In this document: one piece after another, positions 20,574 through 30,264 of the stretch | Layout: each line of letters opens with the position of its first letter | How positions within the stretch are numbered: position 1 is the stretch's first letter | Origin: Paraescarpia echinospica | Taxonomy: Eukaryota > Annelida > Polychaeta > Sabellida > Siboglinidae | NCBI GenBank assembly: GCA_020002185.1 | Contig: CM034533.1 | Span: 38,772,396 to 38,836,395, forward strand | DNA: 64,000 nt | Direction of reading: 5' to 3' | The notes under the pieces: generated by a model | What the model saw: only the letters and a program-made list of their open reading frames with translations | What the model was told of the DNA's origin: nothing | Databases searched by the model: none | Program-made: the position numbers and the translations under genes

Positions 20574-21347
20574 TTATTCGAGACGCTCCCATGTCTTACT
20601 AGTCGACGCCGGTGGTGTAGGTAGAGTAGACGGGCTCATTCGAGATCGTCTCCGCGAGAGGGGTGTCCACTGCAGCGTTCGACGTGCTCTACTGAGTGAT
20701 CGTGTGGCCGCCGCTTCTATGGTACGCTTCCTTTGTTCCTGTCGAATGGCCAGTCTCCTGGCTTCGTTACCCACCAACTCCATGGGCAGATTCATGTCGC
20801 CGAGTTGATGCGCAAACACCTCCCACCCTGTTGGAGAACCGATGGTCTTGCGTTGACGCAACAAATCGTTCACGAGGTCCACCACGTTACTTCCGGGTAC
20901 CGCTACGCCTTTGTTCATGAGCTCTCCGCGCGCATTCCACGCAACGTCTCGTTTCAGACGTTCCATCAGTCGTCTGGCTTTGGCTTGGAGCCGTTTGGGA
21001 ACACTGTCGATGACTTCCGCTTCCACCCCCACCTCCGGAGGGGTCGGATCCGTATTAGCTCTCGCCACAACCGCCGCCGCCGTGACCACCGGGGACGTGT
21101 CCTTGTTGACCGTTATCACGCGCATCGGTTCGCGCGTGCGTCGATCGGACAACGCGTTGTAACGTTGCAACACTTGATTATACATGACGACCTTGTCACC
21201 GTCGGTGAGATCTTGTCTGTCGAGTATGACTTTCATCTCGTCGTCGAGTACCTGTACTTTGCGTCCTAGGGTATCCGACGGTGCCGGTGCGCGTAGACTG
21301 TCCAACAGTCGTGGATCTACCAAGGCCATCTTCCGTGCGTGTTCCAT
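20574..21347 (-). CDS. Polinton-conserved protein with KMALVDPR start (P1)
   Basis: 257 residues. Conserved blocks are KMALVDPRLLDSL at the N-terminus, VVMYNQVLQRYNALSD (about 60-75), VIDSVPKRLQAKARRLMERLK in mid-protein and AVPGSNVVDLVNDLLRQRK with LPMELVGNEARR towards the end. All four blocks recur in P2 (36304-36900, broken), P3 (63880 to window end) and, fused to a zinc finger, in the FBE (51673-52719). The C-terminus is basic. The family is not one I can name with certainty; position between integrase and the small basic protein suggests a virion or DNA-packaging role. The start is 7 bp from the neighbouring gene's stop. Confidence 0.8.
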   Translation of the reverse strand: MEHARKMALVDPRLLDSLRAPAPSDTLGRKVQVLDDEMKVILDRQDLTDGDKVVMYNQVLQRYNALSDRRTREPMRVITVNKDTSPVVTAAAVVARANTDPTPPEVGVEAEVIDSVPKRLQAKARRLMERLKRDVAWNARGELMNKGVAVPGSNVVDLVNDLLRQRKTIGSPTGWEVFAHQLGDMNLPMELVGNEARRLAIRQEQRKRTIEAAATRSLSRARRTLQWTPLSRRRSRMSPSTLPTPPASTSKTWERLE

Positions 21348-21353
21348 CGTCGT

Positions 21354-21725
21354 CTACTTGAGTAGCACCTGTTTTAGCAAGGGTAGAAATACCGCACCGG
21401 CCAAAGGTGCCAGCAGTGCCGACAGGAAACCACCGGTCTGTCCTCTTCCTCCCTGGTTGTTACCCTGTAGCAAGATGCGACGTCTCTTCGCTGCAGGTGC
21501 GTCTCTCTGTGCCAAAGCACGCAGGTTTGTTTTGTACACGTTCAGAGCACGTCTCTGCGCGACGGTCAAGGGCAAGTTCTTCTTTAATATGTTGTAGGCA
21601 CACTCGGCTTGTGCACACAACAGATCGGCGTCGGCGTTTCTGATGATGGCTCGTCTCACTTTCGTGCTCTTGTACCTGTTTAACGTCTGTATGCAGAGGA
21701 TGTGTTTCTTCACGAGTTCGGACAT
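21354..21725 (-). CDS. Small basic Polinton-conserved protein, C-terminal GGFLSALLAPL (P1)
   Basis: 123 residues. It starts with KKHILCIQTLNRYKSTKVRR, continues with a Cys-containing CAYNILKKNLPLTVAQRRAL helix and a basic KRRRILLQ stretch, and ends with a Gly-rich, hydrophobic segment (GGFLSALLAPLAGAVFLPLL). Homologues are at 35942-36286 (P2) and 63475-63876 (P3) in the same position after the ATPase gene. The family is common in animal Polintons. The basic body plus hydrophobic tail suggest a DNA-binding or membrane-active virion protein, but the function is not established. Confidence 0.8.
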   Translation of the reverse strand: MSELVKKHILCIQTLNRYKSTKVRRAIIRNADADLLCAQAECAYNILKKNLPLTVAQRRALNVYKTNLRALAQRDAPAAKRRRILLQGNNQGGRGQTGGFLSALLAPLAGAVFLPLLKQVLLK

Positions 21726-21781
21726 GCTGTTGTCTTCACGAGCATGCTGCGACTGAAGGAACGAGGTGCTGCGCGGACGTC

Positions 21782-22399
21782 TTATACATTGGGTTGGTAC
21801 ACGTACTGGACACTGTCGTCCGGAAGGACGCCCGTGCGCAGACGAATGTCGTCGAGCGTGTCCTGTTTCAGATCGACGAGGAGATAACCGTACGGGAGTG
21901 ACGTGGCGTCTCGGAACGCTTCCTGTACAAACTTCAGGCGACCCGGATACATCTGTCGTGCCAAATGTCCGATCTGTGACGCGTCACGAGGATTCTTGAA
22001 GATCACCATGTAGTGAGCGTTCAGACTGATCGTGCGACACTCCTTGTTCTTCGGAAACAGGTTCTGCACGAGATACAGTATGGACGTGTTCTGGTGATGA
22101 CTCTTTTTTGTGAACAAGGTCGTGACCCGTTCGTCCGTTTCTGCCATCAGATCATCGATGACCACGAGGTTACGCGTCGATGCGTCGAACGCACCGCTCG
22201 GCAAGCCTTCCTCGAATCGTACCAGGTCGTTATCAACGTAGGCACTCTGCCATACACCGTAACACCACGTGATCTTCTCTGGAGGTGGATCGATCATCGT
22301 TGCGGCGTGACGTAGCAGACGCATCACGAACGTAGTCTTACCGCATCCCGTCGGTCCCGCAACGATACAGGTGAAGGGGTGTTTCCATCGCGTGTCCAT
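21782..22399 (-). CDS. ATP: DNA-packaging ATPase (FtsK/HerA type) of P1
   Basis: 205 residues, typical for Polinton packaging ATPases, which pump the genome into preformed capsids. Walker A is GPTGCGKTT at residues 15-23; Walker B is NLVVIDDLM at 77-85. CYGVWQSAY and TLFTKKSHHQNTS follow as in P2 and P3, as does GHLARQMYPGR near the C-terminus. The ATG directly follows the stop codon of the small membrane-protein gene (TAG-ATG), so both are probably on one transcript. Frame intact. Confidence 0.95.
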   Translation of the reverse strand: MDTRWKHPFTCIVAGPTGCGKTTFVMRLLRHAATMIDPPPEKITWCYGVWQSAYVDNDLVRFEEGLPSGAFDASTRNLVVIDDLMAETDERVTTLFTKKSHHQNTSILYLVQNLFPKNKECRTISLNAHYMVIFKNPRDASQIGHLARQMYPGRLKFVQEAFRDATSLPYGYLLVDLKQDTLDDIRLRTGVLPDDSVQYVYQPNV

Positions 22400-22579
22400 C
22401 TAGTAGTCACCGATGGTGTTCGACAATGTCGCGTTGACCACTGTGCTGTTAGTTGCGACGACGACACCTCCACCACACCAACGAAGGAAGGGATCGCGGA
22501 ACAAGACGTACAAGACGTACAGATACAGACCGAGTATTCCCACTAGTGTTACAGCTACAAGCGTTCCCGTCCGTGACAT
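22400..22579 (-). CDS. 59-residue membrane protein upstream of the P1 ATPase
   Basis: A short open frame with one hydrophobic segment at residues 7-28 (LVAVTLVGILGLYLYVLYVL), a basic FRDPFLRW turn and a C-terminal half with WCGGGVVVATNST. The P2 homologue (36987-37172) shares the plan: an N-terminal membrane segment, then WCPGGLVVRNES and a terminal N-T. Both have N-glycosylation-like NST/NES sites after the membrane segment. The stop abuts the ATPase start. Conservation in two lineages at different gene positions supports a real gene. Role unknown. Confidence 0.7.
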   Translation of the reverse strand: MSRTGTLVAVTLVGILGLYLYVLYVLFRDPFLRWCGGGVVVATNSTVVNATLSNTIGDY

Positions 22580-22678
22580 GCTACGTTATGACTATCGATT
22601 GTGTGGCATCTGACTAAATAGTGTTATCTTTTTTTTTTTTTTTTCGTGTGTCTCCGCCTACTAACCGCGTGACAGCTA

Positions 22679-22720
22679 GAGGCGCCTATAACCCCAACTG
22701 ACGTAGGGGCGCATTTCCTC
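22679..22720 (-). promoter_or_regulatory. 42-bp motif shared with 27379-27421
   Basis: GGCGCCTATAACCCCAACTG and GTAGGGGCGCATTTCCTC flank a 2-6 bp variable centre. The other copy lies 3' of the ORF at 27428. Each copy lies within 7-25 bp of the stop of the gene upstream of it and 140-260 bp before the next minus-strand start. It could be a shared 3'-processing or termination signal or a promoter of the next gene. A poly(A) run on the minus strand lies at 22628-22644. Confidence 0.55.
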
Positions 22721-22743
22721 ATCGTGTCAGCAGTGGTTCGGCA

Positions 22744-25700
22744 TTACACGTCCACCGGCCCCGTGGTGATTCCGTCTTCGTTGACCACGCGCTTGGCATA
22801 GAAGTAGGTCAACGCCGCACGTTCCTGGATGTACGTCAGCACGGACGAGTGATTGACCCGGAACCCGCGGTTCTTCCCACTTCCGCTGCAACGATTGGTC
22901 AACACGTCCAGGAACGACTGCTTGTCGATGGTGTTGAGTCGTTTGTTCAGACCTTTGGTGCTGTATTTATCGACCGTACCCGAACAATAGTAGGTCTTGC
23001 TGCACAGACCCAGGAAACAGTCACCGGACCATTCGACCTTGAAGAGACCCGGTGTTCTCTTGTCGTACGCCTTGCGCTCCTTGCAACACGTCTCGGTGCC
23101 GTTCCACGGACGACCGGCCAGGCGACAGCGCACGTAGTCGTTCTGATGATCGTCGCAACATTCGGACGGTAGCCATTCGGAGCGGTGACGATAGTAGTGG
23201 TCGCGCAGTGCCGGGGTCACGAGGTCGTCGACGGACTCACCGGCCAGAGCCAAATAGGCGCTGTCCGTATCGGTTTCGCAGTACTCGAACAGCGGACGAT
23301 CCACGTACCTGACCATGAAGTTGTAGTAGAACTCCAACATACGCAGTTTGGCCCACTGCAACACGAAGAATCCCACGTGTGTGGGCAGTGCGTATTTGAC
23401 GGTGCGTTTGTGCATTTCGATCTCGTATGCATCGGCAGCGACGACGTCGAGTTGACGGAAGCGACGATTGTTGATTGCGTTCGATGCACTCTTCTCCGTG
23501 CAGTAGGTGACCTCGCGGTGCTTATCGACGTTGGTGATAAATTTCCCATAGGACGAATTGCCCATAAGTTTGTTGGTATCAGCGATCATGGCCTTGTCGG
23601 GATGGGCGTCTCCTTCGCGACTTGCGGTGGACACCGCCTCGCCGAATCGTCGGAAGCAGGCGACCGGTGTATACTCGATGACCTGGTAGACGTGCGTCAC
23701 CTCGAGTCCGTGCGCGAGGTACCATCGCAAGAGAGGTGTGGCGAGCAGGATCTTATCCCCTCGATAACTCCCGACGAGCATGCGTCGCGGAGTTGCCGTG
23801 ATGTTGTGTTCTTCGGCGTAGCGACGCATGAACGGTCCGAGATCATCGCGGGTCAGGTGAATGTTCTTGAAGATGGGCTGCATCTCGGCAAAGTGTGCGC
23901 GCAGGTCCTCCGGTACACGTATGTCGCACTGAATCATACCGAACACGCTACCGTTGCACACACCTGTCAGGATCTGTTGTGACGTCATTTTCCAGCGCAC
24001 GTGTCGACGACGTTGGCGAACGTCCAGAAACTTTTGTAAGCACGGATCGCGTCTCGTGACCTTCCACTCGCATTCCCACAATTCGACGACCCTCACAAAG
24101 TGTCGAAGATAGGCTGTGTTCTTTCGTGTTTCGGCGAGCAGTTGCGTCATGGGTTTCCCATTGACCTCGTTGAACTCGCGTCCTGTGCACGGACACCCGT
24201 GGTAGTAGCATCCGTGAAACTGATAGGCCGTCTTCGTTTCGACTGCACCAACCGTCCACCAACAGTTTACCGATGCGCTTCTCTCGACCGTTGGACTGAT
24301 GACGTATGGCGAGTCCCGTGTTTTCGGACTCCCACGTAAGCCATTCGACAGCCATCTGACCTGTGGGCTGTGCCACTTCGGGTCGGAACTCCTTCTCTTC
24401 CCGTCGCCGCGTGTACCATCCAGTCGGCATCTCTTGTGATATCGACCACAGATACAATGCATTCGCATCGTAGCCCACAATGGACTGACACGTTCGAGCC
24501 GCATCACCGTAGTCGTTACGACGTATCTTCGTGACCCCCTTCTCGTGATGTCTGGTGAAGATGAGTGACGGCCCTCCGACGATGTTCTCTCTGATGAGCT
24601 GGTGGACGTCCTTGTTCGTCTCGTTGAAGAGCGTAAAGAACGTCCTCTCCGGTACGTAGGTGAACAGGTAGGACAAGGTCAAACCAGGTATACTGATCCC
24701 TTGTTTGAACATGTCGAGACCACGGTGTTGGTAGAAGTCGAACTGTTTGGCGATGGCCTCCAAGAACGGTACGACGTCTCTGTTGTTATACCAGACGAGA
24801 AAGTCTCGCAAAGTCTCCATGTCGTTGTCTCGCCACACCTTCCGACATCGTGTGTAGTCGTCGTCGGATATACCTTCGTTCTTCAGACAACTGAAGAAGG
24901 CCTCTTTGGGAGGTAGAACGGTGTCGTCGAGTCTCTCCAAGCTGTCCATGTATTCGTACGGGAAGTGACCTTTCGTGACTGTACAACCGTACGCTTTCAG
25001 GTACTTGTCGTACGAGAATCCCGGGGCAATGTAATGAGTCATATCGAGGAATTTGAGGTTGTCCGTCGATAGACACATAAACGTGTTGCCACGTTTGATC
25101 ACGTGAAACGTCTCCTCCTCCTCCTTCTCCTCCTCCTCTCCGTCCTCTGTTGCTTTCTTTTCGGACAGGAAGTAGGGTACCAGGAACTGTTTGACGACGT
25201 TCAGATCGTACCTGCCCGAGTTGAAACCGATGACGGGCAACTGATGAAGCCAACCGTACAATTGCCCATGAGAGTTTTGTAGGGATTGGTCGGTTGTCGC
25301 TGTGACTCGTTGTCCCTCGCCTCCTCCACGGCGGACGCTTCCTGTTCGTTCCACTTTCTGATAGCCTCTGTGAGTTCGTGTAGGATGCCCTCGTACCTGT
25401 CTACGATGACTTCGTAGGCTGCTTCGCTGATGTTCTGAAGGATGGTCATCATGTCGGATACCAACTTGTTGCTGTCACCATCCGTGATGAGACATTGCAC
25501 CTGTTCGAATCCGGGTACGTTACTCGCCAGGGACACACTCAACGGTACGTGACGAGCCACCCAATGGACCTTGGCACTGTCCGACGGAAGGTGCGATGTA
25601 TCGAACCAGGACTCGAAGTCGAAGGTGGCACGATACGGATAGTAACGCAACCATTCGGCAACGTGAATGTTTTCGTCGTCCAATCGTTGGAAGACTGTCG

Positions 25701-27123
25701 GCGACGGATGGTAGACGCCACCGGAATAGATCTTTCGCACACCTCCCGTACACCCACGCTCGTGTCGTTCTAGTTCGAATACGCCGGTCCATAGTGCATC
25801 GCCACACTTCCTACATCGATACGAATGACAGTACATGTTCACGTCTTGTATGTAGGAAAAGTGTGTCTCGTGAAGATTGATGTACATCGTTTCAGGATAG
25901 TGACACAAGGAACGACGTACGAGTTCAGCAGTCGGCTTTCCCCCCTCTTCCGGTTCGACGAGCGTGTAGACGCACACATTGGTCTCAAAAGTGGTCTCGA
26001 CGCGATAGAGATCGTCCATCGTCACCCCGTCAAAGTCTTTCATTGCCACCCCGTCACGGTCGTACTTCGCGTAGAGTACCCGCACAGTGGGTTCCAGGTG
26101 GTATCGGTCGCATCCACGATGCAGAGCCAGACATCGGAAGAGACACAGATTGTCGGTGTACTTTGTCTTGTTGACGGAGTCTTTTTCCAATCCGATGACG
26201 GCTTTGATTCGTTTGATGTACCTCGGCAGTGTGATGTCCACACATCCTATCGGATGATGTACGATGTGATTTACGAAGAAGGTAACACTCGTGACCACCT
26301 CACATACCCATTGACTGTCCGGACGCTGGTTGATGACCCACTGCAGCACGTCTGTTTCTCGGATACGTTCCAGAAACGCATCAAAGTCTGCAGTGTTTGT
26401 GATCAGACACGGTTCGTCAAGGTAACGACCGCAACAGTTACAGGACGAATGATAATACCTGTACCTGTTCGTGGTCTTGTTTCTTAACACAAACCCGTAA
26501 CTAAGATTAATCTTAAAGGCGTGCGTCTGTTCGCGGAACATGCGTTTCAGTGACGGTTCTAGGGCACTCGTGTCCGGTGTCGACACTCTGTAATTGTACC
26601 TGGATTGCACAGGTCCTCTAACCGTGTGGGTTCGGATGGTCGACCAGTGATCTCGGACGACGTCTTGTAGTTCCCTCGTTAGAGTATCGGCGAAGGGAAG
26701 TCGGGGTGGTGGTTGTATCGGGTCGTCGTCGTCGTCGTAGTCGTCAGCAACACTCACACGGGGTCGCTCTGTGCGTCTCGCACGTTTGCATAGGGGTGGG
26801 TCGTTCGCTTCCATACATACCGACTTCACGACACTCACACGTGGTCGCTCTGTGCGTCTCACTCGTTTGCGTAGGGGTGGGTCGTTCGCTTCCATACATA
26901 CCGACTTCATATGACGTAACAGGTTGTCACGTCTCGTGTACTCACGTGCACATCTCTCACAACGATGTAGTGTAGCGCTAGATGGCGCCACTCGTGACGA
27001 TGATTTACTGTAGGCACGATCGTCGTGTGTTGTTGATGATGAATGTGTTTGGTCTATATGACGTTGTATGTCGGCGTGTGTATCGAGCACGAGACCGCAG
27101 TGACGACACGTGTGCTGTTTCAT
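22744..27123 (-). pseudogene. POLB: Protein-primed family B DNA polymerase of P1, two frameshifts
   Basis: About 1,450 codons, as usual for Polinton polymerases. Two C2H2-type fingers lie at the N-terminus (CRHCGLVLDTHADIQRHIDQ; CERCAREYTRRDNLLRH). Exonuclease motifs include FNSGRYDLNVV (about 25200) and WYNNRDVVPF (about 24780); polymerase motif A is YDANALYL (about 24465), motif B NKLMGNSSYGK (about 23560) and motif C CETDTDSAYL (about 23270). The frame shifts near 25265 and near 24255, so no single open frame covers it; all catalytic motifs survive. A 93-bp segment near 26760-26930 encoding KSVCMEANDPPL-KR is duplicated. The indels could be mutations or sequencing errors. A TATA box lies 41 bp upstream. 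Confidence 0.93.
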
Positions 27124-27163
27124 CGTACCTACAACTGAAGGATGGGAGATCCTTGCACGTGCC

Positions 27164-27170
27164 TATATAT
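27164..27170 (-). promoter_or_regulatory. TATA box of the P1 polymerase gene
   Basis: ATATATAGG on the minus strand ends 41 bases before the polymerase ATG at 27123. Confidence 0.5.
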
Positions 27171-27294
27171 CCTACACTGTGTGACGTCATAAGAGGTGTG
27201 ACTTGTATGAGTGTGCGTGTATGTATTCACCGATCGCAACGAGCTATGAAGGTAACAAGAACAACAGACACCAGAATCCTGGATTACATATCAT

Positions 27295-27300
27295 CTTTAT
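27295..27300 (-). terminator. AATAAA polyadenylation signal
   Basis: TTTATT on the plus strand, about 130 bp downstream of the stop codon at 27428 and 170 bp upstream of the polymerase start. Confidence 0.45.
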
Positions 27301-27378
27301 TCATGGAATTACAATCAAAGCGAGTAATAAAGCGAGTATATATGAAAGCTAAGCTAAGCACCTGCAGTAACAGACAAG

Positions 27379-27421
27379 CGGCGCCTATAACCCCAGCTAT
27401 AGCGTAGGGGCGCATTTCCTC
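27379..27421 (-). promoter_or_regulatory. Second copy of the shared 42-bp motif
   Basis: GCGCCTATAACCCCAGCT and GTAGGGGCGCATTTCCTC, with a slightly longer centre than the copy at 22679-22720. It lies 7 bp downstream of the stop codon at 27428. Confidence 0.55.
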
Positions 27422-27427
27422 TAGTCG

Positions 27428-27910
27428 TCACTGCAGGCGCTTCTGGAGGCTATTGACTATGTATGAGACGTGTTCGTCGCGCACAACATTTCGTGCGATC
27501 TCCTCGCATATCGTGCGCACGGCCACGTCTAAGCTGCATCTTTGTGTTGCAAAGAGTGTCCCCGCTAGGGACTCAATATTAAGTTCGATGTGTCTGACGC
27601 TGTTGAAGGGTGCCGAGTACGCCCACGGGATCGTCGTGTCAGTTTTAGACCAAACAATATGGCCGTCGTATGCCAGGTCGAGCGTTGACGCGTCCCTTCG
27701 GAGAGTCTCGTAGTCCGATGCGGTCATGGTGACGTCATAATCTTCATCCGGTTCACATGACATGTCCAGTGATTCGGTGGAGGTTGCGGGCGACACGTCT
27801 TCGCATGTCAACTCCAGTGGTGAGTTGTGGCGCTCGTGTAGCTGGGTGAGTAATGCCTGACGCAGTGGCATGGGGGTGTGGTGACGGCGACGTTTTTGTG
27901 GCGCCCACAC
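27428..27910 (-). CDS. P1 unknown ORF, 160 residues
   Basis: The family is not recognised. The N-terminus is basic (PQKRRRHHTPM, nuclear-localisation-like), the middle is acidic (SCEPDEDYDVTMTASDYE) and the C-terminus is predicted helical (VAVRTICEEIARNVVRDEHV). It is transcribed with polymerase B and lies between it and the next unknown ORF. No homologue was seen in P2 or in the visible part of P3. Accessory function is possible. Confidence 0.55.
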   Translation of the reverse strand: MWAPQKRRRHHTPMPLRQALLTQLHERHNSPLELTCEDVSPATSTESLDMSCEPDEDYDVTMTASDYETLRRDASTLDLAYDGHIVWSKTDTTIPWAYSAPFNSVRHIELNIESLAGTLFATQRCSLDVAVRTICEEIARNVVRDEHVSYIVNSLQKRLQ

Positions 27911-27996
27911 TATCGGGTTCTGGTCGTATGATTGGCGAATCAGCTCCAGACCGCTAGAGGGAGCATCGGTGACCTGTTAGCAACACAACAACAACA

Positions 27997-28818
27997 TTAG
28001 CAGGGTGTTTTTACGTCCACCATTGGTATACCACGTGTACGCAGGATGGCTTGTACACGTGACACGATGTCACGTGACCACTCCGGTGTGCTCGCCATGA
28101 ACCTGTAATGCTGCACTGCATATCTCAAATTGTCGTGGATCAGGTCACTACGCACCAGGTAGATGACGTTTGACTCACCTTCGAACAGGCGCCACAGTCC
28201 GTTGCTTATAAAACGAACGATAGCATCGAGTGCTACTCCACACAGCTCGGTGTACCAGATCTGCCTGTCGTCCTCCCCGTCGTCTTGTTCGTCCCAGGGC
28301 AGTGACTCCTTCGGTGTGAGTGGTTCGTCTTCCTTCGCATCCGACACGGTTATACCGCGGGCATGGAGACTCGCTTTCACCCGTACTATGACATTACGAG
28401 CAAACCACGGTGTGCGCGCTACGCATACCAGCTCGGTTACTGCCATATCAAAGCTATTATATATACGTATGGGATCTACTTTGTACATGTCTTCGTGAAC
28501 GTTCGCATAGTGACGACTCAGTGATTCAGCCGCCTGGCGAGAGCAAGCAGCGGTTATAGTGGCCATAAATAGACCGTCATCTATCATTTGGTCTGCACGC
28601 TTCTGAATGCCATTCACCTTCTCTACCGCTTCCTGTAATTCACTACGTCTCCTATCCTCGTCATGGTCAATATCAGTGGCCCAATCAGTATCAATATCAC
28701 CATCATTAGCAATCTCCTCATCATCATCATCATCACTAGACCACACACACGACCCCACATAGATGACACTTGCCTTATCATCATTATCATCGCTGTCTTC
28801 GAACAGGCGACGTTTCAC
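27997..28818 (-). CDS. P1 unknown acidic ORF, 273 residues, with internal duplication
   Basis: The N-terminus is highly acidic (SDDDDDEEIANDGDIDTDW). Two related segments occur: FARNVIVRVKASLHARGITV near residue 150 and WSRDIVSRVQAILRTRGIPM near the C-terminus, each following a segment with similar pattern (Ser/Asn/Leu-V-aromatic). This indicates duplication of a domain of about 100 residues. The family is not recognised. It lies between the RPA-like gene and the 160-residue ORF, all on the same strand. Confidence 0.6.
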   Translation of the reverse strand: MKRRLFEDSDDNDDKASVIYVGSCVWSSDDDDDEEIANDGDIDTDWATDIDHDEDRRRSELQEAVEKVNGIQKRADQMIDDGLFMATITAACSRQAAESLSRHYANVHEDMYKVDPIRIYNSFDMAVTELVCVARTPWFARNVIVRVKASLHARGITVSDAKEDEPLTPKESLPWDEQDDGEDDRQIWYTELCGVALDAIVRFISNGLWRLFEGESNVIYLVRSDLIHDNLRYAVQHYRFMASTPEWSRDIVSRVQAILRTRGIPMVDVKTPC

Positions 28819-28941
28819 CCCGCGTACGCTAGGTGACGAGCAAGGAGGAGGAGTCTACAACACACGACAGAAGCAAGTGTCAAATACATCATTCATTCAT
28901 TCAACGCTGTCAGATGGCGCCACATCATTCATTCGACACTG

Positions 28942-29520
28942 TCAGGTGGCGCCTCTTCCGTCACTGTCAGGTGTCGCCTCCTCCGACTGGAATATTTCCA
29001 CTAAGTCCACAGGTGCCACCTCTTCCAACTGGATTATTTCCAGTACAATCAAGGTGTAGTTTCGATAGCCCCCCTTTGTCTCCTTTCTAATTGTCACCCT
29101 AGCCCGTTTGCCACGTAGGACATTCAGTGCCTCGTAGCGTTCTTGGCCGGGTTTAAGCGCCATATAGTCGCTTGCTGTCATTCCCCCCACGACCCCCTGA
29201 ACTATACGATCAAATCCTGTGACCCACACTTCATTCCCTTTGCGATCGGCGAAAAGCATACCCATAGCATACTTGTAAACAGGTTTACCCGTCTGACGGC
29301 CGTGCACAGCACATGTACTGACGCTATGACGGTTCCCCTTCGTCATTTCAAGACGAAGGACTTTCCGATTACATATACGGCATGCCGGGTAACATACATA
29401 TTTATCTGTCAGAGCACATGTTACTAGTGTCAGTGGACGAACAAATGCGTACGTTCCGTCACTTACTTGTTCGAGGTCTGAGAGCAGCATGTCCTCGGCT
29501 TTGATATTGGGCGTCGCCAT
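28942..29520 (-). CDS. RPA1-like single-strand DNA-binding protein (OB fold with zinc site) of P1
   Basis: The start MATPNIK at 29520 was chosen because a TATA box lies about 105 bp upstream and the codons further upstream look untranslated. The order DKYVCYPACRICNRKV, a second Cys/His pair (STCAVH), YKYAMGMLFADRKGNEVWVT and GFDRIVQGVVGG with a final Lys-rich TLIVLEI strand is that of the zinc-containing OB domain C of replication protein A large subunit. 192 residues is far shorter than cellular RPA1 (around 600). The likely role is coating single strands produced by protein-primed strand-displacement replication. The C-terminal 25 residues contain a duplicated VDLVEIFQSEEA-like segment. No homologue was seen in P2 or in the part of P3 in the window. 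Confidence 0.8.
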   Translation of the reverse strand: MATPNIKAEDMLLSDLEQVSDGTYAFVRPLTLVTCALTDKYVCYPACRICNRKVLRLEMTKGNRHSVSTCAVHGRQTGKPVYKYAMGMLFADRKGNEVWVTGFDRIVQGVVGGMTASDYMALKPGQERYEALNVLRGKRARVTIRKETKGGYRNYTLIVLEIIQLEEVAPVDLVEIFQSEEATPDSDGRGAT

Positions 29521-29622
29521 CTTGGTGAGTAGCGAAGTCGAGAGCGGCAGAACAGTGAAGTAGTCGAGAGCGGCAGCAGCGAGACGGAGAGAGAATGTTT
29601 GTCCTGTTGGATTTACCCTGGG

Positions 29623-29715
29623 TTTATATACATAATCATTCCCTCCAGGCATCGATCACGTGTACCGTAGACAATGACATCACGCGCCCCTGGGTGTTCG
29701 CGTCTTATCAGGCGC
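29623..29715 (-). promoter_or_regulatory. Promoter region of the RPA-like gene
   Basis: TATATAAA (minus strand, 29623-29630) is preceded upstream by a block with CATCGATCACGTG, GACATCACGCG and CCCTGGG. Two further copies of this block occur in tandem at 30415-30580. Confidence 0.55.
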
Positions 29716-29790
29716 GTGACTTTATCTCTCTCTCTCTCCCGTACTCTGTCCCCGTGTGGCTGACTGTCTGTTTTTTGTGTAATGGCCGCC

Positions 29791-30264
29791 TTAGCACTGC
29801 TTAACGAAGTCTCTCACCTTCATAAGAATCACACCGAGTATATTCTTACCTGCTTCGTTACGCTTTGAACTCTTACCCCAATACCCTTCCGCACTGGGAA
29901 CATTCTCAATAAGTCGTGCGTCACCTGTAGCCAGCAAGCGTTGCCGTAGTTTAGAGGCGCGAAACTTCACGGCTACTATAGCGTACATCACGGCTCGACG
30001 TTGTGATAGCCATGTAGCAGTTCGATCCGGTGTCCCCCGAATGTTTTTACTCCAGTATTTCGCCTGTATTCCACTGCGCGCAGTCTGAATCTTTCTCGCT
30101 GTGTTCTCATCGTGAAAATGTCTGGCTTTTTTAAACTGATAGGCTGCTTCTGCACAAGAAAAGTCTTCGCCCCATATGTGTATATTACATGGATGGAAAT
30201 TAGATAGGAAGTGACCAGCACCCCTGAATTGTATATCCAAGCTCTTGACCGCCATATGTTTCAT
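29791..30264 (-). CDS. NADAR-domain protein (YbiA-like) of P1
   Basis: 157 residues covering one whole domain. Characteristic strings are GHFLSNFHPC near the N-terminus, CAEAAYQFKKARHF, TATWLSQRRAVMYAIVAVKF, LLATGDARLIENVPSAEGYWG and NILGVILMKVRDF. NADAR proteins act on NAD/ADP-ribose-linked substrates; bacterial members remove ADP-ribose from guanine in toxin-antitoxin systems. Whether this one does so is unknown. Two other NADAR genes stand first in P2 and P3 but are clearly different in sequence. The position near the right TIR suggests an accessory role, possibly against host ADP-ribosylation. Confidence 0.88.
   Translation of the reverse strand: MKHMAVKSLDIQFRGAGHFLSNFHPCNIHIWGEDFSCAEAAYQFKKARHFHDENTARKIQTARSGIQAKYWSKNIRGTPDRTATWLSQRRAVMYAIVAVKFRASKLRQRLLATGDARLIENVPSAEGYWGKSSKRNEAGKNILGVILMKVRDFVKQC

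Noticed and set aside
26982..27407. 141-codon plus-strand open frame
   Set aside because: It is antisense to the polymerase start and its promoter region and lacks any feature.
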